From positions 62,001 through 126,000 of the forward strand of contig CAKVHW010000002.1 of the NCBI GenBank assembly GCA_934754495.1: a DNA stretch of 64,000 nt, written 5' to 3'. Made by a program: the position numbers and the translations under genes. Below the pieces are notes generated by a model. That model ran no database searches. It was not told the origin of the DNA and saw only the letters and a list, made by a program, of their open reading frames with translations. Every line of letters starts with the position of its first letter. Position 1 is the stretch's first letter. Source of the DNA: an uncultured Clostridia bacterium. GTDB lineage: Bacteria; Bacillota; Clostridia; Christensenellales; UBA1242. Shown in pieces: positions 43,566 to 53,300 of the stretch.

Positions 43566-43599
43566 TCCCACATAGCACAAAATAAATAGTATCGTGGGA
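43566..43599 (-). promoter_or_regulatory. Hairpin in the rpsL leader
   Basis: The mRNA has TCCCAC-G-ATA pairing with TAT-GTGGGA, a 9-bp stem with one bulge, about 90 nt after the start of transcription. No T-run follows, so it is more likely a protein-binding or stability element than a terminator. Its ligand is unknown. Confidence 0.5.
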
Positions 43600-43693
43600 C
43601 CCGTTTTTCTTAACTTTAATCACACCAAAGAAAATTAGGAAAAAACATGTTTTAGTTTAGATGTCACTAAAACGCATACTATTAACGCTTAAT

Positions 43694-43722
43694 ATTCTAC
43701 CAAAAGCCACAACCAATGTCAA
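43694..43722 (-). promoter_or_regulatory. Promoter of rpsL-rpsG-fusA-tuf
   Basis: TTGACA (43717-43722) and TAGAAT (43694-43699) are separated by 17 bp. The transcript would have a leader of about 200 nt. Confidence 0.85.
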
Positions 43723-43893
43723 CATTTTATTGAATATAATTATATAATATTTGCCCTAAAATTTTAAAAATATTGTCTAATCTTAACCATTTTATTACCA
43801 CCACCAAAACCCTAACCACCGCTAAAAATTAATTAACCACAAAAAAACCACTTATCTTTACACAATAAGCACATAATTATTGCCCTTTAAAAC
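43723..43893. other. Spacer between the rpsL promoter and the lipoprotein terminator
   Basis: No ORF, RNA gene or repeat is visible in the rest of the 440-base gap between rpsL and the lipoprotein gene. The plus strand is strongly C/A-biased (ACCACC-type runs), i.e. the minus strand is G/T-rich. Confidence 0.6.
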
Positions 43894-43920
43894 AAAAAAA
43901 CACCCTTATTTCAAGGGTGC
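43894..43920 (-). terminator. Terminator after the lipoprotein gene
   Basis: On the minus strand CACCCTT / AAGGGTG stem followed by TTTTTTT. Confidence 0.85.
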
Positions 43921-43928
43921 CTTTTATA

Positions 43929-45407
43929 TTATGCTTTATAAATTGTTGTAATTCCTTCAGAAGAACGGATTGAAATTTCAACAATAACGCCTGTTTCTAG
44001 GTCTGTTTCAATTGCAAGATAACTAGAAGATGAATAATCGGAATTAGTCCCAATAGAGTGAATCAATCTTGTTTTTGATGTTTCATTTTCAACAGCCTTT
44101 CCACTTACTTCTACATAAAATGATTGTCCAGCAACATTGCCTTCAAATCTATTTAAACCATTAAATAGGTTTTCATTAGTTGCATCTAATGCGGACTTAA
44201 CAGCATCGACAAGGTTAATATATTTTGCATCAACAGTAGTTGTTGCACTAGCAAGTTTTGTTTTAACATCGTCAATTAGCTTTTTAGAATCATTAAATTC
44301 TATAAATGTGTAGATATAATATTCCCTACTATTTGATGAAGCAGTATCCATAGCAGATTTATTGTAACCAAATAAATATGATTCACCAAAAATGTTATTT
44401 AAGAAATATGCATTTTTAGTGCTTAATTTTTCGGTTCTAACATCAATTTTGTTAGCAAAGTTTTTCATAACACCTTGCAACATTGTATTTAAAACAGAGT
44501 CTGCAACAAAAGTGCCTGTAGCTTCAATATAATCCATATCTGTTTCGAAACCATTAAATTGAACATTGTTGGCTGATGTATCAAAGTTACCTACATTCAA
44601 ATACAAACCATCAAGATATAATTTGCCTTCTTCACCTTCTTTAGTGTATGTTAGGTCACCAATTGTAAGCGTCCCATTGTTTAGTTTTTCAATACGAGTT
44701 GAAGCTTTTGTTTGATCAAAGGATAGCATATTAATACTTGCAAATTTGTTTGTTTGGAAGTCGATAGTAAATTCACTTACAAGGTTTTGGTACATTTCGC
44801 TTACCGCAATAGTGTATGCTTGAGAACCAGAAATACTATATACAACTGTTGCATTTTCACTGATATCGGCTTTTACTCTAATATTGCATAATTGCTTGTA
44901 TGTGGCAACTACTCCTTCTGTATATTCACCCTCGCCTTCAACATCAAATTTTACAGCATAGCCATCATCTAAGGATTCAAATGTAAGATAAACATTTGTA
45001 TTGATTCCTCTCTTACCATCATAGATAATTAAGTCGGTTACACCAGCATAAGTCTTGCCATATTCAAGACCTTCTACTCGTCTTTCTACTGCACTTGCAA
45101 AATATGCATAACTCATTAATTCGTTTTGGTTTTTAAGATACCAATACAAAGTGCTTTTTTTGCTGTTTTGCACTGGAGTATTAAGGCTATTTCTATTAGA
45201 CAACGAACTATTTTCATTTCCCGTTACATTTGCAGTTTCAAACATCTTTTTAGCAGAATCAAGTTTGGTTACTGTATTGGTTAGTAGTGTTGACAAAGAC
45301 GCTCTTTTAACATCACCACCGCCATCTTTACCACAAGCGGTTAGGCAAAGTGGGAAAATAAACAATACAGCAAGCAAAAATGAAATTACTTTTAATTTGT
45401 TTTTCAT
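43929..45407 (-). CDS. Secreted lipoprotein of unknown function
   Basis: A 492-residue protein with a lipoprotein signal peptide: positive start MKNKLK, hydrophobic core, lipobox L-T-A-C (Cys at residue 25). It would be lipidated by Lgt and anchored on the outer face of the membrane. The mature part looks beta-rich with no recognised family. The ATG at 45407 is preceded by AAAGGAG. Its promoter has nine consecutive G between the -35 and -10 boxes. Confidence 0.75.
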   Translation of the reverse strand: MKNKLKVISFLLAVLFIFPLCLTACGKDGGGDVKRASLSTLLTNTVTKLDSAKKMFETANVTGNENSSLSNRNSLNTPVQNSKKSTLYWYLKNQNELMSYAYFASAVERRVEGLEYGKTYAGVTDLIIYDGKRGINTNVYLTFESLDDGYAVKFDVEGEGEYTEGVVATYKQLCNIRVKADISENATVVYSISGSQAYTIAVSEMYQNLVSEFTIDFQTNKFASINMLSFDQTKASTRIEKLNNGTLTIGDLTYTKEGEEGKLYLDGLYLNVGNFDTSANNVQFNGFETDMDYIEATGTFVADSVLNTMLQGVMKNFANKIDVRTEKLSTKNAYFLNNIFGESYLFGYNKSAMDTASSNSREYYIYTFIEFNDSKKLIDDVKTKLASATTTVDAKYINLVDAVKSALDATNENLFNGLNRFEGNVAGQSFYVEVSGKAVENETSKTRLIHSIGTNSDYSSSSYLAIETDLETGVIVEISIRSSEGITTIYKA

Positions 45408-45509
45408 TTTTTTCTCCTTTCTTTTGTTTTTTTTCAAGATGTGCAAAAAACCTGTGCCATATGGTGAAAATATGCACATTTTTCTTGCCCGTCTTGTTTT
45501 GTATACCCT

Positions 45510-45539
45510 ATGATACCCCCCCCCGACAAATTTTGTCAA
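45510..45539 (-). promoter_or_regulatory. Promoter with poly-G spacer (possible phase-variable promoter)
   Basis: On the minus strand TTGACA (45534-45539) and TATCAT (45510-45515) are separated by 18 bp, nine of which are an unbroken run of G (45516-45524). Slippage by one base would change the spacer to 17 or 19 bp. The inverted repeat GACAAA-T-TTTGTC (45525-45537) overlaps the -35 box and could be an operator. Confidence 0.65.
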
Positions 45540-45582
45540 GTGAATGGAATAACTTTAATTTTCTTTTTTAGTAAATTAAAAC

Positions 45583-45614
45583 AAAAAAAATAACCCCTTG
45601 AAAATCAAAGAGTT
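45583..45614 (-). terminator. Terminator after the HicB-like gene
   Basis: AACTCTTTGA / TCAAGGGGTT stem (10 bp with G-U pairs) followed by eight T on the minus strand. Confidence 0.75.
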
Positions 45615-45618
45615 AATT

Positions 45619-45900
45619 TTATAAAACTGCGTTGTTTTTATTATCTAGTTTTGCATCTACTAAAATGCAAATTTGTTTTGGATACTGAGCCACAACATCT
45701 TTAAAAGGTGTAGGATCATTAAATGTTAAGTTGTTTTTTAATGCAATACTCATATGAGCAGCAAGTAATTCTTCCATTTTTTTGTGTGCTTCTTCAATGC
45801 TATCACCTTCGGTGAAAAGGTTTAAATCGTATATAGCCATAACGCAAGCACCACTTTCATCATCTACAAAAATGACCGCCGGATACTTAAAAGTCTTCAT
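45619..45900 (-). CDS. HicB-like (UPF0150) protein, orphan
   Basis: A 93-residue protein. The fold segment FKYPAVIFVDDESGACVMAIYDLN followed by EGDSIEEAHKKMEELL matches the partly degraded RNase H-like fold of HicB antitoxins and UPF0150 proteins. No C-terminal DNA-binding domain and no HicA toxin gene are seen nearby. The ATG at 45900 has a GGAG site. Confidence 0.65.
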   Translation of the reverse strand: MKTFKYPAVIFVDDESGACVMAIYDLNLFTEGDSIEEAHKKMEELLAAHMSIALKNNLTFNDPTPFKDVVAQYPKQICILVDAKLDNKNNAVL

Positions 45901-45932
45901 AACTTCTCCCATTTTTCGATTAACTTAGCATT

Positions 45933-45961
45933 AGTATAACAAAAAAAAATGGGTTTGTAAA
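45933..45961 (-). promoter_or_regulatory. Promoter of the HicB-like gene, overlapping the upstream terminator
   Basis: TTTACA (45956-45961) and TATACT (45933-45938) are separated by 17 bp. The -35 box and most of the spacer lie within the terminator hairpin of the gene at 45997. Confidence 0.6.
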
Positions 45962-45974
45962 ATTTAAAACCCAT
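45949..45974 (-). terminator. Terminator after the 45997 gene
   Basis: ATGGGTTT / AAACCCAT stem followed by a T-run of nine on the minus strand. Confidence 0.85.
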
Positions 45975-45996
45975 AAAAATTAATATTTTTTTATAA

Positions 45997-46497
45997 TTAT
46001 TTTCTTGTTAGTGTTCTTGCTTCTTCGTGAGCCTGCATTCTATCTAGTGCTTCACGTCTTGCATATTCTTCAGCAACCACAACCGAACCAGCAAGGTTAT
46101 TCTTAACACCTGCTTTGTTTAGGTCAGCCACAAGGTCTTTGCAGTGTTGTCTTTGTTCGTCAGTGCAAGCACAATAAATATCATTGAATAATTTAGAATA
46201 TTCTTTATTTGCAAGTAAGTTTTTTGTTTCTTCTTCTGCTGTCATAGCATATGCTACTCCAACAGCGGTTTCACAAAGTGACAATATTTCGTTTGATTTA
46301 ACTTTAGCAAGAAGTGGATTATCTACTTTGCCAGTAAGATAGTTTGTTAAAACATCTTTAAACATTGCAGATTTAAGTTTTTCATTTTCATCGTAGAATG
46401 CAACGTATTTATCGTCACATATTGTTTTTTGGTCGTTTAGTCCTCTTAGTAAAACTTCAAGTCCTATAAAATTTAATGAAGTATTTTTTTCTGTCAT
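45997..46497 (-). CDS. Unknown helical protein
   Basis: A 166-residue soluble, helix-rich protein of no recognised family, without signal peptide or membrane helix. Distinct segments are LEVLLRGLNDQK near the start and a charged C-terminal helix EEYARREALDRM. The ATG at 46497 is preceded by AAGGAG. It has its own promoter and terminator and is located between rpoC and the HicB-like gene. Confidence 0.5.
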   Translation of the reverse strand: MTEKNTSLNFIGLEVLLRGLNDQKTICDDKYVAFYDENEKLKSAMFKDVLTNYLTGKVDNPLLAKVKSNEILSLCETAVGVAYAMTAEEETKNLLANKEYSKLFNDIYCACTDEQRQHCKDLVADLNKAGVKNNLAGSVVVAEEYARREALDRMQAHEEARTLTRK

Positions 46498-46525
46498 AAT
46501 CATTCTCTCCTTCATTGTTACACAC

Positions 46526-46554
46526 ATTATACTATAAAAATCGTGGTTTGTAAA
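46526..46554 (-). promoter_or_regulatory. Promoter of the 45997 gene
   Basis: TTTACA (46549-46554) and perfect TATAAT (46526-46531) are separated by 17 bp. Confidence 0.8.
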
Positions 46555-46638
46555 TACTTATTTTACAAAATGTTTAAATTTATAATTTTTTTTGCTTTAA
46601 ATTATAATATAATGGCTACGTAAAGCCATTTTTGATAT

Positions 46639-46671
46639 AAAAAAGACCAAGCAAAATACTTAGTCTTTTTT
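46639..46671 (-). terminator. Terminator of rpoB-rpoC
   Basis: AAAAAGACTAAG / CTTGGTCTTTTT stem with a T-run on the minus strand, just after the rpoC stop. Confidence 0.85.
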
Positions 46672-46694
46672 AATCAAATCAGTTTAAATTTGCC

Positions 46695-49600
46695 TTAAAA
46701 ATCCTGATTTTCGTCAAACAATTTTGATGTTTGTTCGTCCATATGATTTTCGCTAGCAACAATGTCTGCTTCTAGCACTGGAGTAATGTTTTTAACAGCC
46801 TTATAACCAGTACCAGCAGGTATTAGTTTACCAATCATTAGGTTTTCTTTCAAGCCTACAAGGTGGTCAACCTTACCCTTAATAGCAGCATCAGTAAGAA
46901 CTCTTGATGTTTCTTGGAATGCAGCAGCAGCAAGGAAGCTTGGGTTAGAAAGACTTGCTTTAGTGATACCTTGTACCATACGTTTAGCAGTTGCAGGAAT
47001 ACCACCTTCAGCAATAACTCTTTCGTTTTCTTCTTCGTATTTGTAATGGTCAACAACTTCGCCAATTAGCAAGTTGGTACTACCACTATCTTCAATTTTT
47101 ACATTTCTTAACATTTGTTTAATAATGATTTCAACGTGTTTTGTGTTCAAATCAACGCCTTGTGAAGAATATGTTGACAAAATTTCTTCAAGCAAGTAGT
47201 TTTGAACATCACGCACACCACGAGTAAGCAAAATGTCGTTAGGGTAAATACTACCTTCAGTAAGAACACTACCAGCTTCAACATAGTCGCCATTCTTAAC
47301 TTTAAGTTTAACACCAAATGGAATAACGTAATGTCCGTCACCATCAGGGTTTTTAACAGTAACTTCGTAGTATTTTCCGCCTTCTTTGCCTTGTGCTTGC
47401 ATTTCTTTAAGCACAACTTTACCAGCAACTTCACTTATTGTTGCACCGCCCTTTGGACGACGAGCTTCAAGAAGTTCTGCAACACGAGGAAGACCTTGTG
47501 TAATATCGGCAGCATTTGCAACACCACCAGTGTGGAAAGTACGCATTGTAAGCTGTGTACCTGGTTCACCGATAGCTTGAGCAGCAATAATACCAACTGC
47601 TTCGCCAATAGGAACGATTCTGTTGTTAGACATGTTCTTACCATAACATTTAGCACAACAACCATTCTTGCTGTGACAAGTAAGAACTGTACGGATTTCA
47701 ACGCTTGTAATACCAGCAGCAACAACAGCATCAGCCATTTCTGGAGTAATCATTGTATCAGCTGGAACAATAACTTTCTTGGTCTTAGGGTTAAGAATGT
47801 CATTAACACTATAACGACCAACAATACGTTGTTGTAAACTACTAACTTTAGTTCCGTCTTTTTCAAGAGCAGTAACAACCATACCTTTAACTTTTTCACC
47901 ATTGTTTTTAAAACAGTCATCTTCAGTAATAATGATTTCTTGAGCAACAGCTTCAAGCCTACGTGTTAGATAACCTGAGTCGGCTGTCTTTAATACCTTA
48001 TCGGCAAGACCTTTACGACCACCACGAGATGAAATAAAGTATTCAATAGGTGTCATACCTGTACGGAAGTTAGATTTAACTGGAATATCTACTTCTCTAC
48101 CAGATGTGTTGGCCATTAGACCACGCATACCGCAAAGTTGTAGAACCTGTTTAATGTTACCACGGGCACCAGAGTCAGCCATCATTCTAACTGGGTTTAG
48201 TGGGTCCATTGTAGAAAGCACAATGCCTTCAAGTTGTTTAGTAACATCTTTCCAAAGTTTGATGTTTCTAGCAAGTTTTTCTTTTAATGTAATAAAACCA
48301 CGTTGGTAATACATTTCGTTGTTAAGCACTTCTTTTTCTGCATCAGCAACTAATTTGTCTTTTTCCTTAGGAATAACCATGTCGAACACGTTAATGGTAA
48401 TAGCACCAATTGTAGAATACTTATAACCCATTTCTTTAATGTGGTCTAGCATCTTAACTGTTTCTGTTGTTCCAAGACGGTTAAAGCAGTTTTTAATAAT
48501 TACATCAAGTTTTTTCTTAGTAACTAAGAAGTCAATTTCATAGTTAAGAACACTTTCTTCGTCGTATCTATCTACAAAACCAAGGTTTTGAGGAATGTTA
48601 GAGTTGAAAATGATTTTACCAACAGTTGTTGGGATTTTCTTAACAATATGTTTACCGTCAAAATCAGTTTCACGACGAACAAAAATTTTAGATTGAATTT
48701 CTATTATTCCGGTTTGATAAGCCATTATAGCTTCGTCTTCGTTTTTAAAGTATTTACCTTCACCCTTAGCACCTGCTTTTTCAACAGTTAGGTAATAACT
48801 TCCCAAAACCATATCTTGTGTAGGTGTACAAATTGGCGAACCATCAGAAGGTTTGCAAATATTGTTGGAAGAAAGCATTAAAAGACGAGCTTCAGCAATA
48901 GCTTCTGGGCTTAGTGGAACGTGAACAGACATTTGGTCACCATCGAAGTCGGCGTTAAAGCCACCACAAACAAGTGGGTGAAGTTTAATAGCACGACCCT
49001 CAACTAATACTGGCTCAAATGCTTGAATAGAAAGTCTGTGAAGTGATGGAGCACGGTTTAGAAGTACTGGGTGATCCACAATAACTTCTTCCAAAATGTC
49101 CCAAACAACTGGTTTTTGACGTTCTATCATACGTTTTGCAGCTTTAAAGTTAAGCGAAATGTTACGTTCAACAAGCTTATGCATGATAAATGGTTTAAAT
49201 AGTTCCAATGCCATTTCTTTAGGAAGACCGCATTGATACATTTTAAGTTCTGGACCTACTACGATAACCGAACGGCCTGAGTAGTCAACACGTTTACCAA
49301 GCAAGTTTTGACGGAATCTACCAGGCTTACCCTTTAATGATGCTGTCAAACTCTTTAGTTCACGTTGTTTTGGTCCTTGAACAACTTTACCACGTTTACC
49401 ATTTTCAATAAGTGCGTCTACTGCTTCTTGAAGCATACGTTTTTCGTTTCTAACAATTACTTCTGGAGCACCAATAGACATAAACTTTTTCAAACGGTTG
49501 TTACGGTTAATAATTCTACGATACAAATCGTTTACGTCAGAAGTAGCAAATCTACCACCATCAAGTTGAATCATAGGCCTAATATCTGGTGGAATAACTG

Positions 49601-50297
49601 GAACAACGTCCAAAATCATCCATTCTGGGCGGTTTCCACTCTTTCTAAAACCTTCTACGATTTCAAGTTTTTTGTTGGCTTTAAGTTTCTTTTGACCCTT
49701 AGACTTATCACTAATTGCTTTAAGTTCGGCATATTCTTTATCAAGGTCTATTTCAGAAAGAAGTTCTTTAATAGCCTCGCCACCCATACCTGCTCTAAAA
49801 CCGTTTTTACCATATTTTTCCATGGCTTCACGATATTCAAAGTCGGTAAGAAGTTGCATTTTTTGATAGCCAGAATCTGCAGGATCTAGCACAACATAAC
49901 TTACGTAATATACAATTCTTTCAAGTTGTTTTGTATTAAGGCCTAGCAAAACGCCAATTCTAGATGGAACGCTTTGCATAAACCAAATGTGAGCTACTGG
50001 AGTAGCAAGTTCAATATGACCCATTCTTTCACGTCTAACGCTACTTGTGGTAACTTCTACTCCACATTTGTCACATATAACGCCTTTATGGCGAATTCTT
50101 TTATATTTACCGCAATGACATTCCCAGTTTTTCTTAGGTCCAAAAATTCTTTCGCATAGTAGACCGCCTGTTTCTGGCTTATGTGTACGGTAGTTAATGG
50201 TTTCACTTTTAGTAACTTCACCATGACTCCATTCTCTGATTTTGTCTGGGGAAGCAATACCAATTCTAATAGATGCTAAATTATTTAATTCAAACAT
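46695..50297 (-). CDS. rpoC: DNA-directed RNA polymerase subunit beta'
   Basis: A 1200-residue beta' subunit of typical Bacillota length. The N-terminal zinc site (CHCGKYKRIRHKGVICDKCG), the catalytic NADFDGDQM motif that holds the two magnesium ions, and the second zinc site (CHSKNGCCAKC) are intact. It follows rpoB by 13 bp with no other gene in the operon. Confidence 0.98.
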   Translation of the reverse strand: MFELNNLASIRIGIASPDKIREWSHGEVTKSETINYRTHKPETGGLLCERIFGPKKNWECHCGKYKRIRHKGVICDKCGVEVTTSSVRRERMGHIELATPVAHIWFMQSVPSRIGVLLGLNTKQLERIVYYVSYVVLDPADSGYQKMQLLTDFEYREAMEKYGKNGFRAGMGGEAIKELLSEIDLDKEYAELKAISDKSKGQKKLKANKKLEIVEGFRKSGNRPEWMILDVVPVIPPDIRPMIQLDGGRFATSDVNDLYRRIINRNNRLKKFMSIGAPEVIVRNEKRMLQEAVDALIENGKRGKVVQGPKQRELKSLTASLKGKPGRFRQNLLGKRVDYSGRSVIVVGPELKMYQCGLPKEMALELFKPFIMHKLVERNISLNFKAAKRMIERQKPVVWDILEEVIVDHPVLLNRAPSLHRLSIQAFEPVLVEGRAIKLHPLVCGGFNADFDGDQMSVHVPLSPEAIAEARLLMLSSNNICKPSDGSPICTPTQDMVLGSYYLTVEKAGAKGEGKYFKNEDEAIMAYQTGIIEIQSKIFVRRETDFDGKHIVKKIPTTVGKIIFNSNIPQNLGFVDRYDEESVLNYEIDFLVTKKKLDVIIKNCFNRLGTTETVKMLDHIKEMGYKYSTIGAITINVFDMVIPKEKDKLVADAEKEVLNNEMYYQRGFITLKEKLARNIKLWKDVTKQLEGIVLSTMDPLNPVRMMADSGARGNIKQVLQLCGMRGLMANTSGREVDIPVKSNFRTGMTPIEYFISSRGGRKGLADKVLKTADSGYLTRRLEAVAQEIIITEDDCFKNNGEKVKGMVVTALEKDGTKVSSLQQRIVGRYSVNDILNPKTKKVIVPADTMITPEMADAVVAAGITSVEIRTVLTCHSKNGCCAKCYGKNMSNNRIVPIGEAVGIIAAQAIGEPGTQLTMRTFHTGGVANAADITQGLPRVAELLEARRPKGGATISEVAGKVVLKEMQAQGKEGGKYYEVTVKNPDGDGHYVIPFGVKLKVKNGDYVEAGSVLTEGSIYPNDILLTRGVRDVQNYLLEEILSTYSSQGVDLNTKHVEIIIKQMLRNVKIEDSGSTNLLIGEVVDHYKYEEENERVIAEGGIPATAKRMVQGITKASLSNPSFLAAAAFQETSRVLTDAAIKGKVDHLVGLKENLMIGKLIPAGTGYKAVKNITPVLEADIVASENHMDEQTSKLFDENQDF

Positions 50298-50310
50298 TTT
50301 TTAATCCCCC

Positions 50311-53300
50311 TTATTCCTCGTCATCAAAATCATCAAATAATGTGTCTTCGTCAAAGATTCCGTCAAAGTCATCTTCGGCTTCTAAGTCATTTTCAGTTTC
50401 AGTGTTTTTATCGTCATCAAATTCAAGTGCAATATCCTTAATTTCTTCTCTGCCTTTAGTTGCTTCTGCAAATGTTTCAACAGTGTCGTTGTTAAGGTCA
50501 CTTAAATCAAATTCTTTGTTGTTTTCTGTCAACAACTTCATGTCAAGACCAAGACCTTGAAGTTCTTTAATTAATACTTTAAATGATTCAGGGATACCTG
50601 GTTGTGGTAATTGTTGACCTTCAATAATTGCTTTGTATGTTGCAAGTCTGCCCTCTACGTCATCGGACTTAACAGTAAGCATTTCTTGCAATAATTTACT
50701 TGCACCATAAGCTTCTAGTGCCCAAACTTCCATTTCACCAAAACGTTGGCCACCAAACATGGCTTTACCACCAAGAGGTTGTTGTGTAACGTAAGCGTAA
50801 GGACCAGTAGAACGAGCATGCATTTTATCATTAACCATGTGTTCTAGTTTGATATAGTACATATAACCCACAGTAACTGGGTTTTCAAAAGGTTCACCAG
50901 TACGGCCGTCATATAGTTGAATTTTGCCGTTTTCTGGGAAATTATTATCTTTAAGAAGTTGTTGAATATCGCTTTCCTTAACACCATCGAATACTGGAGT
51001 AGCAATCTTAATGCCAAGAGCCTTAGCCACAAGACCCAAGTGAACTTCTAGCACCTGACCTACGTTCATACGGCTTGGAATACCAAGTGGGTTCAAAACG
51101 ATGTCAATAGGTTGACCATTAGCCATAAATGGCATATCAGCTTCTGGAAGAATACGAGAAACGATACCTTTGTTACCATGACGACCAGCCATTTTATCAC
51201 CAACGCTAATTTTACGTTTTTGAGCGATAGTAACCTTAACCATTTGGTTAACACCAGTTTCAAGTTCGTCCTTGTTCTTTCTAGAGAATACTTGAACATC
51301 TACAACAACACCGCTAATTCCGTGAGGAACACGAAGTGAAGTATCTTTAACGTCACGAGCCTTTTCACCAAAAATTGCTCTTAATAGTCTTTCTTCAGGA
51401 GTAGGTTCTGTTTCACCCTTAGGAGTAACCTTACCTACCAAGATGTCGCCTGGTTTAACTTCGGCACCAACTCTAATAATACCGTTTTCATCAAGGTCTT
51501 TAAGCACATCTTCGCCAAGGTTTGGAATATCACGAGTGAATTCTTCGTCACCTAGTTTTGTGCTACGGCACTTAACTTCTTCTTCTTTTAATGAAATAGA
51601 TGTATATACATCTTCTTTTACCAATCTTTCGCTAAGAAGTACAGCATCTTCGTAGTTGTAACCTTCCCAGTTCATAAAGGCAATAAGCATGTTTTTACCA
51701 AGAGCAAGTTCGCCACCGCTTGTAGAATAACCATCTGCAAGAGTGTCGCCTTTCTTAACGTGTTGACCATGTTTAACAATAGTCTTTTGGTTAATGGTAC
51801 TATCTTGGTTTGTCTTTTTAAACTTAATTAATTCGTATTCGTCTTCGCCACCTTCGTCTGTAGCAACAACAATACGATTACTATCGGCATACTTAACAAC
51901 ACCGCTATTTTTAGCAACGATGATTGCACCGTTATCTTTAGCAATTTTGTGTTCTACACCAGTAGCAACAATAGGAGCTTCAGTTCTAATTAGTGGAACT
52001 GCTTGACGTTGCATGTTTGCACCCATCAAAGCACGGGCTGTATCATCGTTTTCTAGGAATGGAATTAAACTTGTAGGAACAGAAATAAGTTGACCTGGAG
52101 TAACGTCCATGTAATCTACTTGACTCTTATTTACTTCTACAATTGTATCATAATAACGACATACAATACGGTCATTTTTAAAAGTTCCGTCTGGATTTAA
52201 TGGCTCAGTAGCCTGAGCAATATAGCAGTATTCGTCTTCATCTGCCATTAAGTAAACAACATCATTAGTAACAATGCCTTTTTCTTTGTTTACTACCCTA
52301 TATGCTGTTTCAATAAAACCATAATCGTTTACTCTAGCAGCACAGGCAAGAGAGTTAATAAGACCAATGTTTCCGCCTTCTGGTGTTTCAATAACACAGA
52401 TACGGCCATAGTGACTGTGGTGAATATCACGAACTTCGTCTGTTGCACGGTCTTTTTTAATACCACCAGGACCAACAGCTGAAATTCTACGTTTTTGGGC
52501 AAGTGAACTTAGTGGGTTCATTTCGTCCATTAATTGGCTAAGTTGGTGACTAGCTAAGAAGTCTTTAAATGCACGGTTAATTGCTCTTGCATTAACAACT
52601 TGTGCAGGTGTAATGTCTGTTAAATCGTGACTTTGAAGTGTTTCTTTTACAGCATTTGTAAGTTTGTTCATACCACTACGTAGTGCGTCTTGCAACAACT
52701 CACCAGCACCTTTAATTCTACGGTTGCATAGGTGGTCTACGTTGTCAACTTCACCAATACCTACATTAAGGTCTAAGAAATAACTTACTGTAGCAAGAAT
52801 ATCATCAATTGTAAGTGTGCTACCAACTAATGCTTCTACGTTGTTTTTAATTGCTTCAATACGTTCTTCTTTTGTTTTGTATTCTTTAAGAAGTTCTTGA
52901 AGTGCTGGGTAATATACTTGATGTTCAATTCCAAGTTCTTTTTCATTGCATTTTACAAATTCGCTTAATTTAACACGGTTGTTACCATACATACGGTGTT
53001 TTTTGCCGTTTTTGATAACCCAAACATTGTTGATACCGCTATTTTGAATTTGATATGCTACTTCTTTAGAAATAGTTTCGCCTTCCTTAACAAGCACTTT
53101 TTTGTTTGCAACAATGTCTTCACCAGCAGTTAGTCCAATAAGACGTGTGCTAAGGTTAAGTTTTTTATCTACTTTATAACGACCTACATCACCAAGATTG
53201 TAGTATTGTGTGCTAAAGAATTGTGAAAAAATGTATTGTTTTGTGGCTTCAGCATTAGGAATTTCGCTTGGACGTGTCTTACGACTAAGTTCCATTAATG

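Noticed and set aside
45619..45900. Annotating a HicAB toxin-antitoxin pair
   Set aside because: There is no HicA-like ORF on either side; only the HicB-like protein is supported.
47202..47837. Long plus-strand open frames opposite rpoC, rpoB, fusA and the giant gene
   Set aside because: They are shadows of strongly conserved minus-strand genes, without ribosome binding sites or recognisable protein features.
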